64,000 nt of DNA from Methanolobus halotolerans (lineage in GTDB: Archaea; Halobacteriota; Methanosarcinia; Methanosarcinales; Methanosarcinaceae), in assembly GCF_004745425.1 (NCBI RefSeq), contig NZ_PGGK01000007.1, positions 62,001 through 126,000 of the forward strand, read 5' to 3'. The notes beneath the pieces are model-generated. The model made no database searches and had not been told where the DNA came from. It saw nothing but the letters and a program-made list of their open reading frames with translations. Made by a program: the position numbers and the translations under genes. Positions 45,346-55,742 of this stretch are shown here, one piece after another (within the stretch, counting starts at the first letter, position 1; each line of letters opens with the position of its first letter).

Positions 45346-46722
45346 TCAGAATACGAGCCCGAGCTCTTCGAGCTTCCTGCGGGCACCTTCGTAGACCTTT
45401 ACGTATTCATCGGTTGGTGTTACGGTAGCTACATCGTAACATTCCTGGAAGGTCTTACCTTCTGGTGCGTTTGCATAGTCTTTCTCGTAGAGTTTTACCA
45501 GGCTGTCAAGTATCCTGTTAACCTCTTCGATCTCCATACCTGCGGTTGCCCTTGCGACCTCTCCCATCATCCTGGCTTCCATACCCGTGGTCTTGTCCTG
45601 GACAACACCTTTTGCTGCTGCAACGCCGGATAGGATCTCACGGCCGGAGGAAGTGTCGGTCATGGATTGTGCGGATGCTTCCAGCAGACACATCTCTGTA
45701 CACGGACCTGCACATGGATAGTACTGGTTACCTGAGATCATGTTGGTGAACTCGGAGATAGTTGCACACGTCCAGCCTGCGATCATGAGGGTCTCACGGG
45801 TGTTGGTGGAGCCCCAGCGGATATGCACCGGGCCGTCAAGATGCCAGCTTGCATTGCTCATCACGAAAGCATTGATGTGGGTTGCGATATCAACGATAGC
45901 AGTTTCTTCTATGCCACCGGCATAACCACCAAAGATAGGCATCTGCTCATCCATGATGATGTCACTGTTACCCTGATAATGGGCCATTACACTGATAGCG
46001 TCAAGGTCGATCTTAAGCTCATTGAGCTGGGAGACCTCGTGGCTGTCGCTGCTGATCTGGCCACCGGCACAGTCAGAAGCGATATTTCCCTGAGCTGACA
46101 GGGAAGTCTCAGGTCCCTATATGGCTATGCCTGGCCTGCCGGCCATTGCAGCTGCAGTCTTGATGAGCCTGCCTTCTGTTTTGGCAGCCAGGATCTCATA
46201 CGGGCTTCCAGGGATCGGAGGTTTGCCGCGGACCGTCATCATGACACCGTTGACGATGGTGTCGACTTCCTTCTCAAGAGCATAGCTCAGGTGTACAGGC
46301 ATGAACATATCTTCGGAAATGGGGGAACCGGTTGGACCACCCTGCACGATCGGCTTTCTCTTATCGCCTACGTTTCTTTTCCTGACGTTTACGGCATCCC
46401 TGCCGGTTCCGAGAACGAATTCCTTCTGAACGTTGTTAATAGCGTCCCATATCTCATCTTCGGTATACTTTACCACACGGCTTGTGTCGGTACAGAATAT
46501 ACCACACTCAAGCAGCATCTCAAAGCCTGCCTTGAACAGGTTTTCCATCATGCCCTTGTCTGTAGGAACGAACTCGTTCTTGAAGTCAAGGTTGTACTTC
46601 TGCTTGAGTTCAATTGCCTTCATCGGAATGGTCATGAGGTCCCAGTCGTCCTGGCTCGTCTTCTGACCTTTCTTTGCACGGTCATAGAACTCAAAACAAT
46701 CAACTGATCTTGTAAATGTCAT
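45346..46722 (-). CDS. mtmB: Monomethylamine methyltransferase, UAG-encoded pyrrolysine
   Basis: Starts methanogenesis from monomethylamine by methylating Co(I) MtmC. The frame is 458 residues only if the UAG at 46117-46119 is read as pyrrolysine at codon 202, exactly the position known for MtmB. The preceding residues are AGRPGIAI and the following GPETSLSAQGNIA. Glu229 (SHEV) and Glu259 (DEQM), known to line the Pyl pocket, are in place. The gene ends in TGA. It is 12 bases after mtmC. Without read-through it would look like two genes or a pseudogene; it is neither. Confidence 0.95.
46086..46105 (-). promoter_or_regulatory. Stem-loop just after the mtmB UAG (PYLIS-like)
   Basis: On the mRNA, UUCCCUG and CAGGGAA form a perfect 7-bp stem with loop UCAGCU, beginning 11 bases after UAG. 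It corresponds in place to the PYLIS element described for Methanosarcina mtmB. Its need in decoding is debated, since UAG can be read without it. Confidence 0.6.
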
Positions 46723-46734
46723 TCTGGATCCTCC

Positions 46735-47385
46735 TTATTTCATGATGTTTAGAGCCACACGTGCTGCATCAGCTGCATTCTCTGCTGTTGCGTCCGCTCC
46801 GATCTCATCGATCCATTTCTGGGACACGGGTGCGCCACCGAACATTATCTTCACATCATCCCTGAGACCTTCTTCCTGGATAGCTTCAACCGTATCCTTT
46901 TGTCCTAGCATGGATGTTGTCATGAGCGCAGAACCTGCAAGGATTACTTTGTGACCTTTGAGCTTCTTGATCTCATCTATAATAGAATCGTTTGGAACGT
47001 CCACTCCCAGGTCAACTATCTTGAAACCGTTTGCTCCAAGCATCGTTGATACCAAGCGGTGACCGATGTCGTGGATGTCTCCTTCCTGTACAAAAGTGAT
47101 TGCCGTTCCCACACCCTCGCCTACCTTCGCCTTCTCGAGTTCGGGTGTGAGAATCTCCATTGCGGCGTTCATGGCCTTTGCAGACATCATGATCTGTGGC
47201 AGATAGATCTCTGCTGCCTCGAACTTATCTCCTACGATCTTCATGCCTACTGAGAGCCCTCCTTCAATAGCTTCAACAGGACCGATACCCGCATCCAGTG
47301 CTTCCTGTGCAGCTGTTGCAGTACTGTTGATATCCTGCTTGACAATCGAGTCTCTGAGTTTGTCTAAGATTTCTTGCTTTCCCAT
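46735..47385 (-). CDS. mtmC: Monomethylamine corrinoid protein
   Basis: Carries the methyl group between MtmB and MtbA. 216 residues: N-terminal B12-binding-2 cap (about 1-88) and Rossmann cobalamin domain with the DxHxxG motif GDIHDIGHRLVSTMLGANG near residue 105; the His is the lower cobalt ligand. GSALMTTSM near 153 and MFGGAPVS near 182 complete the site. AAGGTGA precedes the ATG at 47385. It is first in the mtmC-mtmB message, whose leader is expected to be near 110 bases from a TATA-like ATTATACTATATG (about 47521-47533). Confidence 0.95.
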   Translation of the reverse strand: MGKQEILDKLRDSIVKQDINSTATAAQEALDAGIGPVEAIEGGLSVGMKIVGDKFEAAEIYLPQIMMSAKAMNAAMEILTPELEKAKVGEGVGTAITFVQEGDIHDIGHRLVSTMLGANGFKIVDLGVDVPNDSIIDEIKKLKGHKVILAGSALMTTSMLGQKDTVEAIQEEGLRDDVKIMFGGAPVSQKWIDEIGADATAENAADAARVALNIMK

Positions 47386-47760
47386 TGATTCACCTTGTAT
47401 TTTTTATTTAATATTATTTTTATAGTGTTGCAACTATCCAATATTCAGTTCCCCGAAAAATCAATCCGTAACGGGGATATTCAACGGACAACCGCATCTA
47501 ATGAATGGAAGGACATCGTAACATATAGTATAATTCTTGTTGATTTTCCATTGACTGCCCTAAATTACTCTTAACATGTGTATCTGAGAAAGACGCAATA
47601 ATTCCCTACATGCAACAAATATTACAGAGACACGGTACTTGCAGAAGGTATATTAATTGTCATCTGCCTTGTGACTTGTAAGCACTTATGTTGATCCACA
47701 GCCAAATTACATTAATATAATACTAATTCAAACAAGTCTAATAACCAGGATGCTAAGAGT
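47386..47760. other. 375-base divergent region between mtmCB and the Msr pair
   Basis: No gene seen. It holds the mtmC leader, with a CCCCG/CGGGG hairpin near 47453-47478, the mtmC TATA-like element near 47521-47533, and for the plus strand ACATTAATATAATACT near 47712-47727. Regulators and structural genes share this control region. Confidence 0.55.
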
Positions 47761-48585
47761 ATGAGATCATCACTTGTCAACGTTGTGTGGTTTTCTGAAA
47801 AAAGAAGAAACCTGCTTCTGCTTTTGAGCGAGGGTAAAAGGGATATCGAGCAGATTAAAAGATCCCTTAATGTGACAACCAGGTCTATAATGCCACAGAT
47901 AAAGACACTCAGGTATGAACATCTTATTATCCAGGAAGGAGACTACTTCAGTCTGACATCCGTGGGGGAGATCATTGTTAAGAACATGCTTCCTTTTATG
48001 GAAAACTCGCGGATTGTGGAAGAAAACCGGGATTTCTGGGCCAGTCGCAATATAGATGCAATACCTCCGCACCTGTTCAGCAATATCCGCGAACTGGGGC
48101 ACTATTTTCTGATCGAGCCCGATATGAACCATTTGTTCGAACTTCCAAGAGAATTTATAGAGAATATCCCCAAATCAAAACACATCACAACATTTGTTTC
48201 ATATATTCATCCTGCTTTTCCTTCCCTTTATTCAAAAGTATCCCTTTCAGGTGTGGGAATAACACTTTTCCTGACAGCAGAGACGCTGGAGAAACTGGAG
48301 CAGGAAAATGAGGAAGATTTCAGGAAGATGATAGAAAAAGGTAATACGGATATATTCCTCTATGAAGGAAATCCCAGGCTCCCCATGGTAACAGTGACCG
48401 ATTGGTTCAGTTACATCTGCCTTTTTAATAACGAAGGAAGGTACGATCACAGGGATGTAATAAGCTTTGATGAAAGTGCTCTGAACTGGTGTCAGGACCT
48501 TTTCGATCATTACAGGCAAAACTCGAGAAAAGTCTATTCCGGAAAGTTTGCGAAACCAAGGTTAAGTGTTTCGGAGATGAGCTGA
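47761..48585 (+). CDS. DUF1724 regulator (Msr-type), tandem copy 1
   Basis: 274-residue winged-helix regulator. The HTH is at about residues 10-75 (WFSEKRRNLLLLLSEGKRDIEQI), and the DUF1724 domain spans about 115-260, ending DLFDHYRQNSRKVY. In Methanosarcina acetivorans, Msr proteins activate methyltransferase operons. It is divergent from mtmCB and adjacent to a second copy, so regulation of mtmCB or the pyl genes is the natural inference. A TATA-like element about 35-45 bases upstream gives a short leader. The TGA stop is followed directly by the ATG of copy 2 in the same frame. Confidence 0.88.
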   Translation: MRSSLVNVVWFSEKRRNLLLLLSEGKRDIEQIKRSLNVTTRSIMPQIKTLRYEHLIIQEGDYFSLTSVGEIIVKNMLPFMENSRIVEENRDFWASRNIDAIPPHLFSNIRELGHYFLIEPDMNHLFELPREFIENIPKSKHITTFVSYIHPAFPSLYSKVSLSGVGITLFLTAETLEKLEQENEEDFRKMIEKGNTDIFLYEGNPRLPMVTVTDWFSYICLFNNEGRYDHRDVISFDESALNWCQDLFDHYRQNSRKVYSGKFAKPRLSVSEMS

Positions 48586-49377
48586 ATGGGGTCCTCTCTT
48601 CTGGAAATGGTCTGGTTTTCAGAAAAAAGAAGGAAACTGCTACTCTTATTACTGGACGGTCCGAAGAGCCCGGAGGAGATTAAAAAGGCCTTTGGGGTAA
48701 ACTGGCGTTCCCTGATATTACCTCTCAAAGAACTAAGAGAGGAAGAACTGATCCTTAATGAGAATGGAAATTATCAACTGTCTGTTATCGGTAAGCTGAT
48801 CACTGAAAGTGTGAAGCCTATGGATGAAGTTCTAAATATGTTTGAAGGTAACACCGAGTACTGGGCCAACCGGAACCTGACTGCCATTCCGCAGCAACTT
48901 CGGGACCGGATAGGCGAAATCGGGAACTATCAGGTAATCGAACCTGACCTTAACCATATGTTCGATCCACCTGAACAGGTTTTCAGCCGTCTCAGAGAGT
49001 CCGGTTTTGTGTACTCCATATTCTCTATATACCATCCCCTGTACATGCCACTTTACTGCGAGCTTGCAGAGAAGGGTACCCGGGTATCATTGATAGTCAC
49101 AGAACCCGTACTTGAAAGAATGAATGAAGACTGCAAAAAAGAAAAGGAAAAAATGGAGCAACTGCAAAATACAAACCTGTTCCTTTATAGGACGGGAAAT
49201 GCAGGAATGATCCCGCCTTCAGTAGTGGTCTCAGACAGGATATTCATGGCAAGCTTTTTCAGTCTGAGCGGAAAGTACGACCACAGGGACGTAGTGAGCT
49301 TTACAGAAAGTTCCATGGAATGGGGCGAGGAACTTTTCGAATCTTACAAACTAAGATCATATGAGCTTAAAGGGTAG
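48586..49377 (+). CDS. DUF1724 regulator (Msr-type), tandem copy 2
   Basis: 263-residue paralogue of the preceding gene, with SSLLEMVWFSEKRRKLLLLLLDGP at the HTH and EELFESYKLRSYELKG at the C-terminus. The two resemble each other clearly and probably arose by tandem duplication or act as a pair, as MsrA/MsrB-type pairs do in Methanosarcina. It ends in two consecutive TAG codons (49375-49380). One CAG codon later comes the ATG of the histidine kinase in the same frame. Coupled expression with the kinase suggests that both belong to one sensory pathway. Confidence 0.88.
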   Translation: MGSSLLEMVWFSEKRRKLLLLLLDGPKSPEEIKKAFGVNWRSLILPLKELREEELILNENGNYQLSVIGKLITESVKPMDEVLNMFEGNTEYWANRNLTAIPQQLRDRIGEIGNYQVIEPDLNHMFDPPEQVFSRLRESGFVYSIFSIYHPLYMPLYCELAEKGTRVSLIVTEPVLERMNEDCKKEKEKMEQLQNTNLFLYRTGNAGMIPPSVVVSDRIFMASFFSLSGKYDHRDVVSFTESSMEWGEELFESYKLRSYELKG

Positions 49378-49383
49378 TAGCAG

Positions 49384-52260
49384 ATGAAAACGCTCCATAT
49401 GTTCAAACCCGGCCGGATGCCTATAAAGGCCAAACTTACCTTGTATATCGTAATCGGGGTCTTTCTGGTACTTGCAGCTTCAACGGCCGTAAGCATCTCA
49501 ACCGTTATTGCACAGGAAAGGGAACTGGCGTATCAGCAATCAGTGGAGATGGGAAGGCATTATGCAAACCAGTTCGACGGTGATATGAAGGCAAACATGG
49601 CCATTGCAAATACTCTTGCGCGCACCATGGAGATGTACCAGTCCGCTGACAGGGAAGAGGTTAACAATATCCTTGAGAATGTCCTGGAGGAGTATCCTTC
49701 CCTCACCGGGGTCTATGTGGGATATGAGGAGAATGCCTTTGATAACCGGGACAGTGAGTATGCAGGTACCCCGGGCCATGATCAGACAGGCAGATTCGTA
49801 CCCTACTGGAACACTATCAACGGACCTATCAGTGTTGAGCCTCTCGTATTCTACGATGAGCAGGACTACTATCAGTTGCCTGAAAAAACCAAGATGTCAG
49901 TGGTTACAGAACCCTATTTCTACCAAGGTATCTTTATGGTCAGCTTCGATTCACCCATCTTCAGGGACGGAGAGTTTGTGGGTATTGCAGGCGTGGACGT
50001 ATCGCTGGAGTACATCGACGAAGAGGTCAGTGATATAAGAGCCTTTGATACAGGCTATGCATTCGTGACCGGAAACACAGGAATTATCGTATCACACCCC
50101 GAATATAAGGACAGGATGGGCACCCAGACCCTTTACGACTTCGACATCCCTGAAATATCCGAAGCTGCTGACGATATCAGAGAGGGAAAAGGCGGCAGCC
50201 TGGAAACCGTTGACCCGGCCACAGGTAAGGAAGTGGTCATGTTCTATGAGCCTGTCAAAACAGGGAACTACTCCTTCGTGCTGGTGGTCCCCAAAGAAGA
50301 GATGTATGCAGGAGCAACATACCTGCGAAACAGGCTGATGGTGATATCTGCGATCTCAATAGCCTTTATGGCTGCGATCTCCTATCTTATTGCAGTATCG
50401 ATAACCACTCCCATAAACAATATAGTTAACAATTTCAGGGATATAGCAAATGATGCTGTCAACGGTAAACTGGATACCAGAGCCGAAACCGATGTGGAAT
50501 GGGATTTCAGGGAAATTCCTGCCGGACTTAACGATATTCTGGAAGCTGTGATCGCTCCTATGCGTGAAACCATAAGGGTAACAAATGCACTTGCAAAAGG
50601 CGAGCTGGAAGCACGCACCAAACTGGAGCTAAAGGGTGAGTTCAAGCAGCTGGGTGATACACTGGATGATTTTGCGGACTCTCTGAACGATATAGTTGCA
50701 GACTCCACCAAAGTGCTTACTGCCATACAGAAAAATGATTTCTCCCGCAGTGTCAGTGTACATGGGGAAGGGGATTTCAAAATACTGACCCATGGGATAG
50801 AGGAGACGAGACACTCCTTAAGCGTGGCTATTTCCGAACAGAAAAGGGCAGAAAAGGCGCTCAGGGATTCCGAAAGGAAATTCAGGATACTGTTCGAGAG
50901 TCCCAATGATGCGATCTACCTTCATGATCTGCAGGGCAGGTTCATAGAAGTGAACGAAGTTGCATGCGAACGAATGGGATATACACACGCTGAGTTCCTT
51001 ACAATGACACAGATGGATCTCGATGTTTCCTACAGCGGGAGGGATCTGCTGAGAAGGATCCGTATGCTCTGTAAATTAAAGAGCAATCTTCTTGAGACGG
51101 TCCATATGAGAAAGGACGGATCGACATTCCCTGTGGAACTCAGCAGCCGCATTGTCAAATATGAAGGAAATAATGCAGTTATCACTATTGTGCGTGATAT
51201 CAGCAAAAGGAAGCAGACCGAAAAGGCACTGACCCAGTATGCTGAAGAGCTCAAGCATTCCAACGAGCTAAAGGAAGAGATGGAGAACATAATCAACCAC
51301 AGTCCCGTGATAGTCTTTAAATGGAAGGCCGAAAAGGAATGGCCTGTGGAATTCGTATCCCGCAATGTGGAGCAGATCGGCTATTCGGTCGAGGATTTCA
51401 CATCCAACCGCATAAACTATGCCGATATAGTCCACCCGGATGATTCGCATAGAACACATTTGCATCTGTCCAGATACTATCATGCACGATCCACCGAGCT
51501 TAACTGGGAATACAGGATCTTCACAAAGGCAGGTGATATCAGGTGGGTCGATGAAAGGACATTAATCTATCGACATCACGACGGAAGTATTACCATACAG
51601 GGTATAATCCTTGACATAACAGAACGCAAAGAAGCCGAAGAGGCATTATTGCAAACCGAGAAGATACGTAAGAAGGAGATCCACCACCGCGTCAAGAACA
51701 ATCTGCAGGTGATCTCAAGCTTGCTTTACCTTGCATCCGAGAACTTCAAGGACAACGATGTAATAGAAGCTTTTATGGACAGTCGCAACCGTGTGAGGTC
51801 AATGGCTCTGATACACGAAGAGCTGTACCAGTCAAAGGACATGTCCAGTATTGATTTTGCAGATTATACAGAGAACCTGCTCAAATACCTGTCTGGATCA
51901 TACGGGTTCGATGATAAGAACATCAAACTGGATTCAGATATCGATGATGTGTATCTGGGAGTTGACACTGCAGTTCCCCTTGGTATGATTATCAACGAAC
52001 TCGTATCGAATTCATTGAAACATGCTTTTAACAACGCAGAACATGGGACTATCAATGTGGACCTGAAAGTCCAGAACAGCCGTTTTATTCTGAAAGTCAG
52101 GGATAACGGTGTCGGTCTGCCACCTGATATCGACTTCAGGGATACGGAGTCATTAGGTTTGCAACTTGTTACAACTCTGGTGGACCAGATAGACGGTAGC
52201 ATTGAACTTGCTACAAACAATGGAACCGAATTCACAATCATTTTTAATGAAGTTAAATAG
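49384..52260 (+). CDS. dCACHE-HAMP-PAS-PAS histidine kinase
   Basis: 958-residue membrane sensor. Transmembrane helices are near residues 20-42 and 318-340. The extracellular region between is a double-CACHE domain (MSVVTEPYFYQGIFMVSFD, FVGIAGVDVSLEYI). A HAMP-like linker (ITTPINNIVNNFRDIA) is followed by PAS domains near 500-610 and 640-755, and a HisKA_2 dimerisation segment with the phospho-His in KKEIHHRVKNNLQ near 765. The ATPase has NELVSNSLKHAF and DNGVGLP. dCACHE domains bind amines and amino acids; in this setting, methylated amines are a reasonable guess. The response regulator follows. Confidence 0.9.
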   Translation: MKTLHMFKPGRMPIKAKLTLYIVIGVFLVLAASTAVSISTVIAQERELAYQQSVEMGRHYANQFDGDMKANMAIANTLARTMEMYQSADREEVNNILENVLEEYPSLTGVYVGYEENAFDNRDSEYAGTPGHDQTGRFVPYWNTINGPISVEPLVFYDEQDYYQLPEKTKMSVVTEPYFYQGIFMVSFDSPIFRDGEFVGIAGVDVSLEYIDEEVSDIRAFDTGYAFVTGNTGIIVSHPEYKDRMGTQTLYDFDIPEISEAADDIREGKGGSLETVDPATGKEVVMFYEPVKTGNYSFVLVVPKEEMYAGATYLRNRLMVISAISIAFMAAISYLIAVSITTPINNIVNNFRDIANDAVNGKLDTRAETDVEWDFREIPAGLNDILEAVIAPMRETIRVTNALAKGELEARTKLELKGEFKQLGDTLDDFADSLNDIVADSTKVLTAIQKNDFSRSVSVHGEGDFKILTHGIEETRHSLSVAISEQKRAEKALRDSERKFRILFESPNDAIYLHDLQGRFIEVNEVACERMGYTHAEFLTMTQMDLDVSYSGRDLLRRIRMLCKLKSNLLETVHMRKDGSTFPVELSSRIVKYEGNNAVITIVRDISKRKQTEKALTQYAEELKHSNELKEEMENIINHSPVIVFKWKAEKEWPVEFVSRNVEQIGYSVEDFTSNRINYADIVHPDDSHRTHLHLSRYYHARSTELNWEYRIFTKAGDIRWVDERTLIYRHHDGSITIQGIILDITERKEAEEALLQTEKIRKKEIHHRVKNNLQVISSLLYLASENFKDNDVIEAFMDSRNRVRSMALIHEELYQSKDMSSIDFADYTENLLKYLSGSYGFDDKNIKLDSDIDDVYLGVDTAVPLGMIINELVSNSLKHAFNNAEHGTINVDLKVQNSRFILKVRDNGVGLPPDIDFRDTESLGLQLVTTLVDQIDGSIELATNNGTEFTIIFNEVK

Positions 52261-52271
52261 GGGTGTAAATA

Positions 52272-52658
52272 TTGAATAAAGCAAAAATACTGGTTGTTGA
52301 GGATGAGAACGTTGTCGCACTGGAGATAAAGAAAAGGTTAATAAGACTTGGATATGTGGTGCCCAGTGTAGCTGCATCGGGTAAAGATGCCATCATCAAG
52401 GCAAAGGGGTTTCTTCCGGACCTTGTACTTATGGATATCAGGCTCAAGGGGGAAATGGACGGTATCGAAGCTGCACAGGAAATCCGAACACAGCTGGGTA
52501 TCCCTGTGATCTATCTTACCGCACACTCGGATGAAGAGACACTTAAAAGAGCAAAACAAACAGAGCCGGAAGGATATATACTAAAACCCTTTGTTGAGGA
52601 CGATCTTCGTACCATCATCGAAGTTGCTCTTTATAAATATCAGAAACAAAGTGTCTGA
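52272..52658 (+). CDS. Single-domain response regulator
   Basis: 128-residue CheY-like receiver with no output domain. The acidic pair is EDEN near residue 10, the phospho-acceptor Asp is in LVLMDIRLKG near 54, and the conserved Lys is in GYILKPF near 104. The start is TTG at 52272 after GGGGTG. Without a DNA-binding domain it must act through a partner, possibly the adjacent Msr regulators; this is an inference from gene order. It closes a regulator-regulator-kinase-receiver cluster. Confidence 0.88.
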   Translation: MNKAKILVVEDENVVALEIKKRLIRLGYVVPSVAASGKDAIIKAKGFLPDLVLMDIRLKGEMDGIEAAQEIRTQLGIPVIYLTAHSDEETLKRAKQTEPEGYILKPFVEDDLRTIIEVALYKYQKQSV

Positions 52659-52820
52659 GACATTATTTCAATCGGATAATTAAGAGGTATTTTTCTAAGC
52701 TGTTAACTATTTTTATATGTAGCTTTGGATCTGCAAAGTATCGCATCTTCTGACAATTTGCAAACCAGCTGCATATTATGACAGAATGATGCTAAATATC
52801 AGCGTGATCAAGTATTAATC

Positions 52821-52893
52821 AGACCCGATCATGGCATATGATCTGCAACTGTCAGGCGGCTTCAGTGACACGCATATCAGATGAACGGGGTCT
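52821..52893 (+). ncRNA. Candidate 73-base branched RNA structure
   Basis: AGACCC (52821-52826) pairs with GGGTCT (52888-52893). Inside are GATCAT/ATGATC (52827-52832 with 52838-52843) and TGTCA/TGACA (52850-52854 with 52866-52870), plus a weak 3-bp arm. The size and layout resemble a cloverleaf, but there is no CUA in a 7-base loop and no T-loop consensus. It is not a decodable tRNA. Confidence 0.35.
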
Positions 52894-52916
52894 AATGAGC
52901 GGGGCCTTATCCATAA

Positions 52917-52936
52917 GGGGTGCAGGTCTGCATCCC
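52917..52936 (+). other. GC-rich hairpin in the pylS leader
   Basis: GGGGTGCA and TGCATCCC form an 8-bp stem (one G-U pair) with loop GGTC. It follows the branched structure by 23 bases and could end the response-regulator transcript or be part of a larger RNA fold. Confidence 0.4.
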
Positions 52937-53188
52937 TGTCACTTCTTTCCTGTTAGTAACGAATGAATCAATATCTATATATATAAGCAATAATTGCATT
53001 TTTAGACAAACTATAAATACTGGCAATTATGGGCAATATATATATATGCCGATGAGGAGATTCTTAGTTGTATTGGATCCAGAGCTATCAGGACCCGATG
53101 CAGTACAATAACGATGCAGAGCCTTTAAATGCAAAAATGCATGCATCTCTGGCAATAGCAATGCACTAAATGAAAGGAAGGATATCAA

Positions 53189-54644
<1,456 letters not shown>

Positions 54645-54653
54645 GGTGGTATA

Positions 54654-55742
54654 TTGCTAAAGAATATGACACAAAAAGAACTCGACAATCTTGCAGTGGA
54701 AATACTGGGCGGTTCGGATCTGACCGACAATGAACTCCGGGAACTGCTCAGCATTACTGAAAAGGATGAACTTGAAAACCTCTATTATGTTTCAAGGAAG
54801 ATCAGGGACCACTTTTTTGAAAACAGGGTCTTCCTTTACAGTTTTATTTACTTTTCCACCTATTGCAGGAATAAATGTACTTTCTGCTATTACAGGGAAT
54901 CAAACAGCATAAACAGGTACCGTCTCGGAATTGAGGAAGTACGGGACATATGCCGGACCCTGAAGGGAGACAATATTCACATGGTCGACCTGACCATGGG
55001 TGAAGACCCTTATTTCCATGAACGTCCTGAAAGGTTCGCAGACCTTGTCAGGGCCGTTAAGGAAGAGCTGGACCTTCCGATAATGATATCTCCTGGAGTC
55101 ATGGGAACCAGATCCCTGAGAGAACTCTACGACAGTGGTGCCGACTTCCTTGCCCTGTATCAGGAAACACATGATCGGCAACTCTACAGACAACTGAGAG
55201 TAGGGCAGTCCTTTGAGAACAGGGTCAACGCACGCAGGTTTGCAAAGAGTATAGGTTACTGTGTTGAAGACGGGATACTGACCGGTGTTGGGAATGACAT
55301 AGAATCAACTATCAGGTCCCTGAGAGGTATGGAAGAGAACAAACCTGACATGGTCAGGGTCATGACCTTTGTTCCACAGGAAGGGACCCCCCTTGGAAAA
55401 AGGGACCCTGAATCCAGCAGGGAAGAACTTAAAATAATAGCAATACTAAGACTTTTGTTCCCTGACAGGCTCATACCGGCATCTCTGGACCTGGAAGGTA
55501 TTCCCGGCATGGTACACAGGTTGAACGCCGGAGCAAACGTTGTAACATCCATAATCCCTTCTGATTCAACCCTTGAAGGTGTTGTCAACTATGACAGGGG
55601 TCTTGAGAGACACCGGGACCCTAAAAGTGTTATTCAGACCCTCAGGAACATGGGCATGGAAACTGCAAGCCGGGCTGATTTTGAGAAGATCCTGAAAAGG
55701 TCTGTCAGAAGGAATCCTGAAGTACCGGCGGTAGCTCTATGA
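54654..55742 (+). CDS. pylB: Methylornithine synthase (radical SAM)
   Basis: First step of pyrrolysine synthesis: lysine mutase that makes (3R)-3-methyl-D-ornithine. 362 residues; the radical SAM cysteines are in YCRNKCTFCYYRES near residue 68. TMGEDPYFHERPERF and MISPGVMG follow in the TIM barrel. The TTG at 54654, five bases after GGTGG, matches the N-terminus of known PylB (MxxxMxxxELD); ATG at 54666 is the alternative. The stop overlaps the pylC start by four bases (ATGA), so translation is coupled. Confidence 0.96.
   Translation: MLKNMTQKELDNLAVEILGGSDLTDNELRELLSITEKDELENLYYVSRKIRDHFFENRVFLYSFIYFSTYCRNKCTFCYYRESNSINRYRLGIEEVRDICRTLKGDNIHMVDLTMGEDPYFHERPERFADLVRAVKEELDLPIMISPGVMGTRSLRELYDSGADFLALYQETHDRQLYRQLRVGQSFENRVNARRFAKSIGYCVEDGILTGVGNDIESTIRSLRGMEENKPDMVRVMTFVPQEGTPLGKRDPESSREELKIIAILRLLFPDRLIPASLDLEGIPGMVHRLNAGANVVTSIIPSDSTLEGVVNYDRGLERHRDPKSVIQTLRNMGMETASRADFEKILKRSVRRNPEVPAVAL

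Noticed and set aside
45346-46722. Two separate genes or a frameshifted pseudogene at the mtmB locus
   Set aside because: The frame does not shift; one UAG at codon 202, the known pyrrolysine position, explains the interruption, and the flanking pocket residues are intact.
52821-52893. pylT gene
   Set aside because: No CUA anticodon in a 7-base loop, no T-loop sequence and an 11-base loop where the anticodon loop would be.
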